Shown here: positions 22,604 to 35,016 of the stretch, piece after piece
Position numbering within the stretch: position 1 is the stretch's first letter
Layout of the letters: each line of letters starts with the position of its first letter
DNA from: Mallotus nudiflorus
Taxonomy: Eukaryota; Streptophyta; Magnoliopsida; Malpighiales; Euphorbiaceae
DNA: 64,000 nt
Direction: 5' to 3'
Assembly (NCBI GenBank): GCA_947683625.1
Contig: CANTUR010000166.1
Span: 2,697,001 to 2,761,000 of the forward strand
Program-made: the position numbers and the translations under genes
Notes under the pieces: model-generated
Told to the model about the DNA's origin: nothing
The model's input: the letters and a program-made list of their open reading frames with translations, nothing else
Databases searched by the model: none

Positions 22604-22731
22604 CTTTTATTTTCTTCTTCTTCTTCTGATAACACACAGAAAAAATTCAGATTCTTCTTAAATTTAGGGTTTTTGTTTCAGAGGTTTTCAGCTCCAAATT
22701 TTTTTTTTTTTTTTGAAAAAAAGGTTGGATT

Positions 22732-22738
22732 AAAAAAA
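22732..22738 (-). terminator. Pol III terminator of tRNA-Pro
   Basis: Seven T residues on minus, 10 bases after the tRNA 3' end. A longer T/A run follows. This is the usual Pol III stop. Confidence 0.7.
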
Positions 22739-22748
22739 CAATTTACAA

Positions 22749-22820
22749 GGGGCGTTCCGAGAATCGAACTCGGGACCTCTCGCACCCAAAGCGAGAATCA
22801 TACCACTAGACCAAACGCCC
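22749..22820 (-). tRNA. tRNA-Pro (anticodon TGG)
   Basis: 72 bases on minus. The acceptor stem GGGCGTT pairs with AACGCCC, with discriminator C. The D-arm contains GGTCTAGTGG (A box), the anticodon loop reads CTTTGGGTG with TGG as anticodon, and the T-arm is GGTTCGA-like (B box GAGTTCGATTC). There is no intron and no encoded CCA, as expected in a plant nuclear gene. It lies 145 bases upstream of the QQT1 start, on the same strand. Confidence 0.95.
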
Positions 22821-24843
22821 GGTTTGATACGCGCTTTGGACAATTTAAAAATAGAAAAGGTTGTTCCAGGGCGAGTGCCTCACAGCTGTTTTGTCGCTTC
22901 TCTAGCAGTCTGTCAAAAGGGACCTTCAATAAGAAAAATATTGCACCTGGCAAAGTGAGGAAGCAAGGAAGAATTTACTTTGGGTAAAACAATTAAAATT
23001 TTTATTTTGGTCCCATATGATTTTCCCTTTTTTTTGTTTGCACATGGTTGTAGTTAGGATTATGATTAAAACAACACCTATGATATGCTTACTTTAGATG
23101 CATGTCACATGAATTTAATTTGCATTTCAAGAGGACCCAAGGCATCATGAGTTCATGTGAGTTGCACTTAAGCACTCCATATTTGTAAGCTGTTGACTGT
23201 TAGGGGTAACTTTTTGTACTTGGGCCCTAGCCCACCTTTACCTCACCTACAAGCAAAGCAGCATGAATCCAGCTAAATGGCAGGGTGCGATGCAATTCTC
23301 AGTCTCATGTGGGACATGTTGAGGCCAATTTTTAATTTTTTTTGTCCATCATCGGTTGATTTCCATTTAACTCCCTTTTTCTTTTCTTGTTAAGGGTTGG
23401 TATTTTAAGATCATAAAAATTTTGCAAAATTAATGCCTATGTGATGGAGAGATGAGTCAGTTATGATCCTTGATTGCCAATCAATGTGTTAGGAGCCCTT
23501 AACAGATGAGAACTGAGAATTGAGAAGACAATATAATACAACTCAACTACACACAGGGCATGTAAAGCAGTTAAAAGCAGGCAAAGCCCAGCTGGGCATT
23601 GAGCAATGAAGTGATACAAATTTCAAATATGGGGTCCTCAACCCCTACAAAACAAAGATTTTCTCCTTTCGAAAAATCACATTTCTTTTTTCTTTTTTAC
23701 CTCAAGTCATCTTATTAAACCTTAATTAAGGAGTTATTTTCTTTTTACACTATTTCTCCATCATTTTCCTTTGTCCATTTCCTCATAAACCTACCTTACA
23801 TTTACTAACACCCTTTACAAAATGATGATTGTGTACCACTAAGCATAAGTGCAACCTAATTCAATATGAACAAAATTTAATCGGTAAACTATTAATAAAT
23901 AGTATTATTAATAGTATTACGGATTAATACTATTATTGTATAAAAAAAATACTTTATTCATAATTTACGAAGTTTAATTTGAATGATTAAGTTACTGTTA
24001 TAGATATTATATTATTTTAAATTCGATATACTATGGTAAAATATTGATGTTCCCCTAGACCCATTTTCTCAACTGCAGCAAACCCTTTTCCATGTTGGTT
24101 TTTAATGATGGGTTTTAGGACTAATTATGCACCAAATCATCTTGAATAAAAAATTCCAATATACGAATATCAACCAAGCAGGGGTAATGTAGATAGCTCC
24201 TCTTCTAAGGGTCCCCGCCTCTTCGTTTTCAAATTCTTGAACCATATAAACTAATCCTGTCCTGTGGCTCATATTTTTATGACTGTGACATTAAAGATAT
24301 TTGTTGAAAATGAGATCAAGATTCAAGAAGATAGAAGACCAGCTCTTAACTCAGCTAAGTGGGCACCCATTTGTAGAGGATATGCCTGGTTTATTTCCAC
24401 CAATGTAATTGAACCTTTTCTTTTTGTAATAAAGCTATAGCACCGTTATAGTGGCATAAGATACATCCAAGTTAGGAGTGATTAATCAGCTACATTAAAC
24501 CAGTAAAGTAGCTATTAGTGGATGAGACATTTCACCCAAAAAAATCTTTATCAGATTACCTTAAGGAAGTAAAAAGCTCCATTTTTATTTCTTATCATAA
24601 AAATAACTCTATAGACAGGTGGTTAGGTGCTTGAAAGTTGGACAAAATGATTGCCAATTGCCACTAACTTCAATTATACAAACTCTGCTTTTGGTCTCTG
24701 CAATACCCTGCAACCCACATTTCTTTATCATCTTTCTTCCCCTTATCTCCCACTCCAGTTCCTTCACTACCCATTTGCGCCTATACGCGAAACAAATAGA
24801 GAAAAGAGAATAGTTGCAGTTGCTAAGGTGAGAATTTGAGGCC
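22821..24843. other. Intergenic and promoter side of the LIM gene
   Basis: About 2 kb between the tRNA and the LIM gene start. No coding frame of family type. The last 200 bases are likely promoter and 5' UTR of the LIM gene; I see no clear TATA box. Confidence 0.5.
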
Positions 24844-26165
24844 ATGGCATTTGCAGGTACAACTCAGAAGTGCATGGCATGTGACAAGACTGTCTATCTT
24901 GTGGATAAGTTAACAGCTGATAACCGCATCTACCATAAGGCCTGCTTTCGATGTCATCACTGCAAAGGAACTCTCAAGGTACGCACTATGTTAGCCTTAT
25001 TGATCCATGGATCTTGATAAGACAAGAACTTAGAAGCTTGTTATATCCATCTGATGCAATATGTTCCACTATTTCTAGGCTTCATTTATCCCAGGTTCTG
25101 TAAATATTTAAGTTCTGATATACTGATGATTTTAATGCTATTTGAAAAGTTAAGAATCTATCCTGAACTTTATAATCTGTTTCCATCTGCTTGTGCTGTG
25201 TAAGAATCGTAGATCCTGTGCTTGACCAATGAATTCAAGCTGATTTCCATGAGATTGTCAGGAGACATGTAGATATAGGTATAGGATGAAAGGCTAGTGT
25301 TAGACTCGTTGCTGATTTGTCTGATGGAAGTCATGATGAAGGATAGTTTCCAAGGTTTCATTTTTCACATGCAACTCAATTGACAAATGGATCTATTTGC
25401 AGCTTAGCAATTACAATTCCTTTGAAGGAGTACTCTACTGCAGACCACATTTCGATCAACTGTTCAAAAGAACTGGCAGTCTTGACAAAAGCTTTGAAGG
25501 TATGAAATTCATACAGAATTCATAACCACATTAATTAATTTCTTGAACAAACTGATTTATTCCCTTTTGAATGCTCTTTCCAGGGACACCAAAAATTGTA
25601 AAAGCTGATAAATCCGCCGATGGTGAGGTAATTTTCTGAAATTTACATGCTTCCTTATGTCTTGAAGATAAGTGTCAAATGCCACTAAATAGTCCTGACA
25701 GTGAATTACTTCGAACAGAAACCTAATGCAGCTAAAGTCTCGAGCATGTTCGCTGGAACCAGAGATAAATGTTTTGGCTGTAAGAACACTGTCTATCCTA
25801 CTGAGAAGGTAATGAATTCGCTGCAACTCTTTCCATTCATTTGTGCATTAACACAGGATTCATTCTGTATTCTATGTATGTGTGGTGTTGCTTCATAAAG
25901 GAATTAATAAAACTGAGAATGTTTCCTCTTTTAAAAGGTTACAGTGAATGGAACACCATACCACAAGAGCTGCTTCAAATGCATTCATGGAGGATGTGTA
26001 ATTAGCCCTTCCAACTACATAGCACATGAGGGCCGACTTTACTGCAAACACCATCACAACCAACTCATTAAGGAAAAGGGTAACCTAAGCCAACTTGAGG
26101 GTGATAATGAGAAGGAATCCATGACTGAGAATGCTAATGGAAGAGAGGTTGCTGCTGAATTGTGA
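24844..26165 (+). CDS. WLIM1: WLIM1-type LIM domain protein
   Basis: Five exons: 24844-24978, 25403-25499, 25584-25627, 25719-25808 and 25938-26165, giving 197 residues. It starts MAFAGTTQKCMACDKTVYLV. The first LIM domain (about 10-61) has its zinc ligands in CMAC, YHKACFRC and the YCRPH end. A linker follows (TPKIVKADKSADGEKPNAAK). The second LIM domain (about 108-160) has CFGC, HKSCFKC and YCKHHH, and then KEKGNLSQLEGD, the WLIM1 signature. Plant two-LIM proteins bundle actin filaments and can shuttle to the nucleus; this one is closest to the widely expressed WLIM1 (Arabidopsis AT1G10200, from memory). Exon 4 is placed by family alignment; a second in-frame donor/acceptor pair exists (see findings). 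Confidence 0.92.
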
Positions 26166-27306
26166 TCTGACAATGCTAATGCGTACGCGTTTTCATCTCA
26201 CCATGTTGTTGCCACTCTTCGTGGTTTCATTTCCCTGCAGTCCAAATGCGTTCGTGCTTATAAGTAGAAAAGATTCTTGATTTTTCCAATTGTAAGTGTG
26301 TGGGATTTTGTTTGTTCGTGTTTGGGTTTTTGTTCTATTATGGTTGCTCAAGTGAGATATTGCAATACAAAAGACCTATTTGATTCTCTGCATATGATGT
26401 GATGAACCCCAACGGGTGTGATTTGTGAATTCTTATCCACTATTTGAGTAGATGCTGAACATCAGCATTGCTTTACTCCATTACTCTTGCTTTTCAGACT
26501 GGCGTTTGCCTTAGAAATGAAAAATTCATCATCTGTTGATTGTCGGGGGCAATATGATATAGCAAGATGCACTTGTAAGGGAAGCAAGATCAGCTTCTAC
26601 CTTAACTTCCATCTAACAAAACTGGCTTTAATTGTTATGCTTCTAATCGCAGCAATACCTAAAAACATTAGCTTAATTAGCTATGCTTTCTAATAGCAGC
26701 AACACATAAAAAAAATTTGTTGGATGGAAGATACAGAAGATGAGGGAAGTGACTTGCCGCCCCTAAACTCCAAACTGTGCTGCTAGTCTTGAAGTTGTTC
26801 ATACCGACTACCACTCTACCAAGTACCAACTCAAACAGTTAAAGCACATAAAGGCTATAGCAAAATCCAGAAAAAGCATTGTCATATTTAACTACAAAAC
26901 TGTATTTGCACGTATTGGTAACCAAACTTCAATTAAGAATCCATAAAACAAAATCCTATTGTAACTTCTTAATTGGAGTTAATGGTGTTATTAGGCACTA
27001 CAATTTGAATTGAGCAAAGTCATCAAGCCCACAAAAACCATATTTATCTAACCTGAACTACAATTTGGTCCAGACTTGTCCCCACTAATTTCTAAACAGT
27101 TAGTGTTATTGAGCACGGAATAAACGACGGAATAAAGAGATAAACAAGGTGGGAAAAGATCAACACTCAATAAAAGATAAACATTATTATTTCCATAACA
27201 GATATAGTACACAATGCCATCGAGCATTATGGCTTCAAAGCTGCAACTTTTTTGTACACGGAAGATCCCATGCAAGAATATTAACTGATAATCAATCACC
27301 ACAAAG
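26166..27306. other. 3' flanks of two converging genes
   Basis: The LIM gene (plus) and the F-box gene (minus) end towards each other here, so the stretch likely holds both 3' UTRs. No further coding frame is convincing. Confidence 0.55.
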
Positions 27307-29178
27307 CTACTGTATTGTATCAAGCAGACAACCATTCAGGGCAATGTGCTTCAGGTCAACAATGAAATTGTCCCGAAGAAACCCAAATCCAAATGTCCCA
27401 TTCTTGTACTGCCAAATCCTTCCCTCAACACGCCAAGGATTTGCAGAAGTTTCTGCCAAGCCTGGAATGACTAAATCATAACTTGAGTTGATGTACATAA
27501 CACGGGATACCTCCTCACTATCTATCAGAGGGCATGTTACAGGTGGCTGCAGATGTATCCGACAATTGTATATATAGTCTTCTTCAAGTGAAAATGGAGA
27601 CTGAATAAATGAAGGATTTGATGTCCAAAACACTGGCGTAGAACTAGAGAGCCCTTCCGACAAGTCCCCAACCCTTCGACAGGAGATGCCCACTCCATCA
27701 TAAGTTACAAGATAAAATTCCAGTTTCATGTCATCACAAATTCCCTGCATCAATAGGCAGGAAAGAGTGAATATGATGGACAGAGCATCCAAATCCCATT
27801 CATCATCTCCCAATTAATTTGCTGCAAATAAAATGAAGCAATGAAGAGAGAAAACAATTGCTCATGCCAAAAACTAGAACATCCTGTTGAGAAGTCAAAG
27901 TTGGCTAATCAGTTTCAGCAGCAAAATGGATCAACTCTTCCAACCAAAGAGGACCTCCCTCAGAACCTGAGCTGAATACATAAATACAAATCCTAAGTTT
28001 ATCTCAATTCATTTCTACTATGTGTAATAGCTTTACACTTCGATAGATAATACCCTATTGCATAGACATGAAGCTTTGGGCCAATTAGCACCGGCAATTT
28101 ATTTCATAGCAAAGGACAGAGTAAGATTATGATAAACTAACAAACAAATCAGATTACATAATAAAAAAAATTCAAATCCACATTGCAATGTGTGCCAGCA
28201 TCAGCTAAAGGCGAACACAATTTATACATCCACAAGCAAAGTATTGCGCCTTCAATCAACAACTACAGGCAAACATATAACAGGAACAGAACAACCACAC
28301 ACCTTCCATAACCCCTGCAAAGGCCGGGCTGGAGTAGGGGAGGAATCAACAATCTTTAAGAAATGCTCAGTTTCCCACTTCCTCTTCCATTGCTTCTCCT
28401 TTTCTCTCCTCTTCTGCTTCCTCCACGCCTTATCAGCACCAGGACCCATCCTATTCGCATAATACTCATACAAATCCGAAGTTTCTGGCAAACTCCCGGG
28501 AGGAGACCCACTTTCAAACCCACTGTTACTACTACTGACATCATCTCCACCACCACAATCCGCTTTCAAATTAGTCGAAGTTGAACTATTTGTATAAAAA
28601 GAACCCAGATTCTCTTCAACACTAAAATGCATATCCCCGATAAAATTAACATTAACAGAAACCAAATCTACCATTTCCAAGAATTCCATTTCACCTGAGG
28701 GATGAAGGTAATTCACAATTTGACCATCTGGCGATATACTCATAGAAAGAAACAATCTTTTTATTACACCGTAACCACCATTTTGACACGGAGAAACTCT
28801 ATAACCAGAAAGAGAAGAAGGACCCCACTCGAAGAAAACCAAAGCCGGAGGTTTAGCACCGGCGACGATTTGTTTCTGTTGACTCTGACCGCAACGACGC
28901 CAAAACCCAATCAAATTCTCCCATTTATTAAGCGTCTTGTAGAGGAGCTTGTAGGAGATTTTACCGTTTCCCCATTTCTTGATTTGGGTCTTTGAACCCC
29001 ACCGCCTGTCGCAGATTGAATACCAGAGTTTGCTGTCGTTATGACAAAGCGGCGAGAATTTTCTCGATGTGCAAGCGAAATTGGCGATCTCAGTTGGGTT
29101 AAGGAAAGAGAGGATGCAGAACTGGACATCTTCAGGGAAATCAGCGAAAGAATATGAACAAGAATTCTTTTCTGCCAT
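27307..29178 (-). CDS. F-box protein, At3g12350 type
   Basis: Two exons, 29178-28303 and 27744-27307, give 437 residues with phase 0 at the junction (PLQGLWK then GICDDMKLEFYLV). The F-box sits near residues 11-55 (FADFPEDVQFCILSFLNPTE, then SRKFSPLC and LWYSICDRRWG). A middle Ser/Asp-rich part and a basic coiled stretch (KAWRKQKRREKEKQWKRKW) precede a conserved C-terminal domain with EGRIWQYKNGTFGFGFLRDN. This fits the plant F-box family of Arabidopsis At3g12350, expected to be the substrate-receptor subunit of an SCF ubiquitin ligase through Skp1 binding. The substrate is unknown. The start is the Met six residues before the F-box region (MAEKNS). Confidence 0.88.
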
Positions 29179-30040
29179 CTTGTGGGTGTGAACGAGGAGA
29201 TTTAAAAGTGATGCTGGTTTAGGAGAAAATTTAGAGCTTTGAATTGTATTAATAAAGGGAAATTAGGGAAATCGGAGATTCTTGAAGATGAAGGAATAAT
29301 GCTATTTGATTTGTGAAGTTTTTGAACATGCAGATGTCAGAAGTGGAATGCGTTTATGTGCCGTACAAGCGTTTAACTCGTTACTGGTTCTGGAGTTCAG
29401 CTTCAGATGCTGCTGTCTTGTTGGATTAGCTCCTGCGACTAAGAACCCGATAAGCGTTACCGTATGCTCGCAATCTGGCCCTTCGGCCCTTTCTTTCTTC
29501 ACATAATTATCTAGGCCTACTAGCACATGTTTATACATACATATATATATATATATATATATTTATTTATCACAAGAAAATTTCATTAAAGAGCAACCTC
29601 TGATTGCAGTACATCAGTAAAACACAGGAGGTCTGCCCTCCCAAATGCAACTATGAGAAGCATATCTTGCTTCTTTAGGTAAAATATGTGCAGCCAAATG
29701 GTATTAAATTTACATCAAAATGTAAGTTTTTATATTATTTTTTTTCCAATTCATTACACTATTTTTGACATCAAAAAGAATATTTTTTATATATTTTTTT
29801 TAATTATATCTTATATTATAATATTTAAACGTTGATCACATTATACTATATTTATATTTTTTTAACAAATTCATCCACTAATAATATTTTTTAATATTGA
29901 TCAAATAATATTAAATTAATAAGTTTTAATTATATTTAATAAATTTTTTTATATTTAATTACTAATTACAATTAAAAATTATATATTACATTCAAAGATT
30001 GATAATAAAAGAATATATTTTGAACAATATTTGTACATCC
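29179..30040. other. Gene-island edge into transposon DNA
   Basis: The first 100-200 bases are the F-box gene promoter and 5' UTR. An AT microsatellite sits at about 29541-29563. AT-rich DNA from about 29700 onward is probably the left flank of the Harbinger element; I could not find its left terminal repeat. Confidence 0.4.
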
Positions 30041-31370
30041 TCATGCCTCCGAATTAATACATTTCTCCCATAAATGGTCAATTAATGCATTACGAAGTGC
30101 AATGTATATATCTTTACCCTTAATTTGTCTGTGTCGAGTAAAAAATTCTTGAAATCGAGTATTATCATCTACTACCATTTTAACTTCTAGAATTGGTGCT
30201 TCTATTGCATTCGTAATTATTGCATTTAAATCACGTTCATCCTCGATTATCATATTGTGCATTATTATGCATGTTGTCATTATATTATACAATACATTAT
30301 TTCTCCAATAATGGGTCAGTCCTGCCACAATTGCAAATCGTGCTTGTAGAACTCTAAATGCTCTCTCAACATCTTTTTTATATGCTTCTTGTTTCATGGC
30401 AAAATATTTCTTTTTCAGAGTGCGTGGTTCATGAATAATTTGTACAACAATATACCATTTTGGGTATATAGAATCAGCTAAATAATAACCCATATTATAT
30501 TATTTTCCCTGGATAACATAATTAGCAGGAGGAGTTATACCTTGTGCAAGATTGAAAATAATATGAGATGACTCTGACATGTTAATATCCTTTTTAGTGC
30601 CAGACATATCAAAATAAGCATGTCATATCCATAGATTATAATCTGCTATAGCTTTCTGAATAATTGTTGGTGATCCACAACGACCTGTATATTGTCTGGC
30701 CTATGTTGTGGGATAATTTTTCCGTTTCAAATGCATACAATCTAGACTACCCAACATTCAAGAAAAACCATGTTGTTCACTAACATGGAGTAACCTGGCA
30801 ATGTCATTAGCAGTTGGTGATCTAAGATATAGCTTTGAAAAAATTCTCCACAATAAAAGCACTTCAGACTTTCAATTGTTGTTGACTCGCCAATTTTAAC
30901 ATAGTTGTTGGGTGCATCTATCAGTAGACCATATGCTAAAATTCGAAATACAACTAATACTTTTTGTAACTGATAACTCGCATCTACCAAAGGCATCAAT
31001 TTGTTGTTTAAAGTAGGAATTATGTTATTTTATTGCATCTATAATTCACAGGAACAAATTTTGAGACATTCGATATCATCATCAAAATATATCATCACCA
31101 TATTGTGGATTGTTAGAAAAATAATCATTGAACAGATTACGATATGCAACTTCACAATCCTGACGAATCATAATATGACCCAGAACTGATCCACAATGTA
31201 CCACTTAGTGTTATAGTTAGCATTCATAGTATGCAATAATTTTATTATTATTACATATTATATGATACGTCAATTCTTCTTCTTCTAATTGTTGTGCAAT
31301 GAGATTAATTCATTATTGTACATTATCTTCATCAGAAGATGAAGATGAATATGACTGATACGATGAACCA
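30041..31370 (-). pseudogene. PIF/Harbinger transposase (HARBI1/ALP1-like) relic
   Basis: Read on minus through several stops, this is a full PIF/Harbinger DDE transposase. Upstream frames give IGESTTIESLKCFY, then YLRSPTANDIARLL and MLGSLDCMHLKRK with the first catalytic Asp. KKDINM carries the second Asp. YYLADSIYPKW follows in the longest open part (30493-30041), then CIIMHNMIIEDERD with the catalytic Glu. So the three acidic residues survive although the frame is broken by stops around 30510-30720 and upstream of 30999. Its partner ORF1 lies on the other strand at 43660-47850. Confidence 0.85.
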
Positions 31371-31496
31371 CCAATATTATAATTAATTTTTAAAGTAAAA
31401 AGATGTAAGTATGTTTTTTATGGAAAATTTTGATTATCCAACGTCCATATGAAATTATTTATAGGACTAAATTGTTAAAAATTACAATTTAGATAT

Positions 31497-31752
31497 GATT
31501 TAATCTGACGGTTGAGATTATAATGAAATCGATCCAACGGTTTGGTGAGAATATTTTAAGATAATTTTATCTAAGTTTACTGAGAAATGTGTGAAGATAA
31601 TACGATTGCAACACCATTTAATCTGACATTAAACGAAATTAATCTAATAGTTGGCTATGAAAAATTCAAGATGTACCTATCTGTATTTATTAAGTCATGT
31701 GATAAAGTAATAAGATTTCAGTACCATTTAATCTGACGAGTGAGATTAAAAG
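31497..31752. repeat. Tandem repeat in Harbinger centre, left part
   Basis: Two and a partial units of about 110 bp share tttaatctgacg, tgagattaaaa, acctatctgtatttatt and gataagatttcagtaccatt. The block accattta recurs at 31613 and 31723. The array is cut at 31752 by the gypsy insertion and continues at 43181. Confidence 0.7.
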
Positions 31753-34700
31753 TGTCACGACCCAAAACAGGGGCCATGACCGGCGCTAGGAAACGAGAAT
31801 TCTTTCAAATCCGGAACCCGTAGCAAGCCTAAAAATAAAATAAAACAAACATACAATAATAATAACAACAACATTTAATACAGCGGAAATAACAGCATGA
31901 TTATCAAAATAAAATCCATATCTCATATATAAATAAATCCTTTAATACAAGTTCAGTTCAAATATTCAAAATACATATCCCATATAAATACAATACACCA
32001 ATCTCCCAATTGACCATAACTACTACAGTGTCTAGATCATAAAATAAAACTCAAGACTCATATAAGCAGTTTACATAAAGAAGCAGGGGCGGAAGAAATC
32101 CGGCGTATAGGCCTGCTACTGAGGTCTGAAGAAGATGGCTCTCCTGAAAAATAGTCAACGGAGGGGAGTCAGACCTCACTGAGTGAATTACTATAATATA
32201 TATACATGCATACTAAATACCAATGCACACAGTCAAAAGTATATATAATATGTATGTATACAAGCAATTACACATAAATGCAATAAAAATCATTTAATAT
32301 ATTTTTATTGAAAATCACAGTTTATGAAGGATCAAATAGAACCCCAGAATATTGCAACCTCAAAACAGTGTTAGACAACACTCTAGCCATACAGGCTCAC
32401 TTATTCTAATATATTCACTTATTCCATTTAGATAGTAGACTGGCCCCGAGACACTAAGTCAACCGAGCTCCAGCAGTCTGACTGTCAGTGTGATTGGTCC
32501 CGAGACACTTGATCAATCGAGCTCCAGCAATCACACTCCCAATTCATATCTCACACATCACATAATCAAATCCAATTAATGTCCACAAATGGTTAGTAAT
32601 ATAGCCTAAATGCTATAAGCGTACCGGTACGTACTCGGTCTTAGTGCTGCCCACTAGGTAGCACATTCTATTGGTATCCTTCATCGAAATATAAAGCATA
32701 CATTCATAAAAATAAATGATGCATGAATTTAAATAAAATAGCAACATAACCCATATATATACTAGAAACATACAAAAAATAAACCAGGTATATTTCGAGT
32801 ATATATACGCTAAAGAAATCCAGATAGATTACGAAATAAACTAGAAATATATTCAAAAACATTTTAAACCTAATTTATTAGCAAAACATGCATATAATTT
32901 GAAAATATACCAAAATATACCGAAAATAAACTAAACATAAACTTAAATACCAAATGAATTATTTATGCATAATTAATCAAAATAAAACATATATTTCTAA
33001 ATCATGGACCCTAAAGCATATATATATATATAATAGTAACTTACACTTAGTGCGCTTCTCGAGATGGGTCCAACGGGCCTGGTCCACTAGGCCTCAGTCT
33101 CGGTGTAACTAAACATACAAAAATAACAGACATCAGAATAAACCTAACAGAAAATCCTAGAAACTCGATCTAGAATATTGGACACAGAATCAAAATTAGG
33201 GTTCGACCGGACATCACGTTTTACGAGAATTCTACCGAAAATTTGACAGAACCTCCCTTGTAAAATGGACATCTCTTTACTCAAAGAGTAGAGCCGGCCT
33301 TACAAAGAAACACACTTTGAAATATAGACACAGAAACACATCCACAACCCCTCGGTCGGACTCCAAACTACAGTCTACTGACCGGGGTCCACAATTCACA
33401 GAACAATTATGAAAATACCAAAAATACCCTTATATCATAGAAATACATTTTATAAGTAGAAATTACATAATTAACCTTAAAACACAGTAAAAACCGATAA
33501 AAACTCATTTTATTAGAAAAATTGTATATTATATATATAATTAAAAATAATTTACGAGAAATAGTTTTATTTAGTTAAAAATACTAAATAATTTGTAGAA
33601 ATCATTTTTATACCTTAAATAACTATTAAAACCAATTTAATTACATTTTTAGCCAACTTAGGGTAAAATTACCAAAATACCCCTATATATAAATATACTA
33701 AAATTACTCCAAAAATTCACCAAAAATAATATAATTGCACAAAATTTATTTTCTCAACATATTTATCAATAATATCAATAATTAAACTCAATTAACTAAT
33801 TAATTTCAATTAAAAACACAATTAACCCTATTTTCTCAAAATTACATAAACTAATTAAATTCATAAAAATTCCAAATAAATTTCTATAATTCATTTCAAC
33901 ACCTATATTTATCATAAAACACAATTTCATAATTTAATTAATTAATTTTCGAAAATTAGAAAATAATAATAAAATATTCAAAAATACCCAAAAATCAAAA
34001 TGATTCCAAAAAATTCTACAAAAATTCACACATGTAGATTAAGCTAAGGGGAACAACATTTGTTAAGGGACTTTTCATGAATCAATCAATTCAAAGTTCA
34101 AAAAAATCAATAACCCTAAAATGGCTGAATTACCAAAATCGAAACCTAAGCAAATCAAGACCATTTTAAGTGAAAAAAAGATTGGAATCACACTCACCAG
34201 AGCTCAAGGAGAAGAAAGAGACCGGCGGTGTCAAAAACGGTGGCCGGAAATGCTATGAACGACGATGAGAAGAGTTTCGATTTCTCCGGCCAAAACAAGC
34301 TTCCCGACGCCAGAAAGGGGCTCTGCAGGCAGCGGAACGGTTGGAGGAAGGAGGTGGCACGCCGGGAGGCACACCAACGGTGTGATAGTGGCCGAATCGG
34401 TGATGGGAGTGATCGGGGAAGGAGGAGAAGAATGGGTGGTAATTTCGTAAATAACTCAAACTTTATTTTTTGTTTTAATATTAAATGTATATGTATATAT
34501 ATATACTTTACACTATATATTAAAATAATATAAAAATCACACACATTAATTATATACCACACACGTATAATTTAATATTTTAAAAATTTAATACACATAA
34601 AAATATTTAAATAATATTAAAACTAATAATAAACAATAAAATATTAGGATAATTAATTAAACCCTAATTAAATAAATACACACATATATTTTATTTAGTA

Positions 34701-34959
34701 CTTTTAAAAATATATATGAGCTCATGCAAATATGAAAATCTATTTAAAATAATTAGTAATAAATAATTTACGTGAAAATTTTCCCGAAAATAGTATTCTC
34801 GGAAAAATTTTATGTAAAACACTTAAAATAATATACAATAATTAAAATAAGTTTTAAATACATATCAACTCATAAAAATATCATAATTATATATAAAATT
34901 ATTAACACTGCATATCCCGATGCAGTATTAAAATATTTAAAAAAATACAGGATATTACA
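31753..34959 (-). repeat. 3' LTR of the Tekay-like element
   Basis: Left copy on plus, which is the 3' LTR in element orientation. A GC-richer block at about 34190-34440 stands out from the AT-rich rest and is shared by the other copies of the family. Confidence 0.93.
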
Positions 34960-34973
34960 GTCTCCCCCCCTTA
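34960..34973 (-). other. Polypurine tract
   Basis: On minus this reads aagggggggagac, directly before the 3' LTR start, the normal plus-strand primer site for reverse transcription. Confidence 0.75.
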
Positions 34974-35016
34974 CAAGAATTCGTCCTCGAATTCCAGAAA
35001 GAAAATGATCACAAGA

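Noticed and set aside
27149..27481. Plus frame opposite the F-box gene 3' end
   Set aside because: It overlaps exon 2 of the F-box gene in antisense; a shadow frame.
29590..29720. Search for the left Harbinger terminal repeat matching agggcaactctaacac
   Set aside because: No acceptable match was found; the left end is either decayed or my right-end candidate is wrong.
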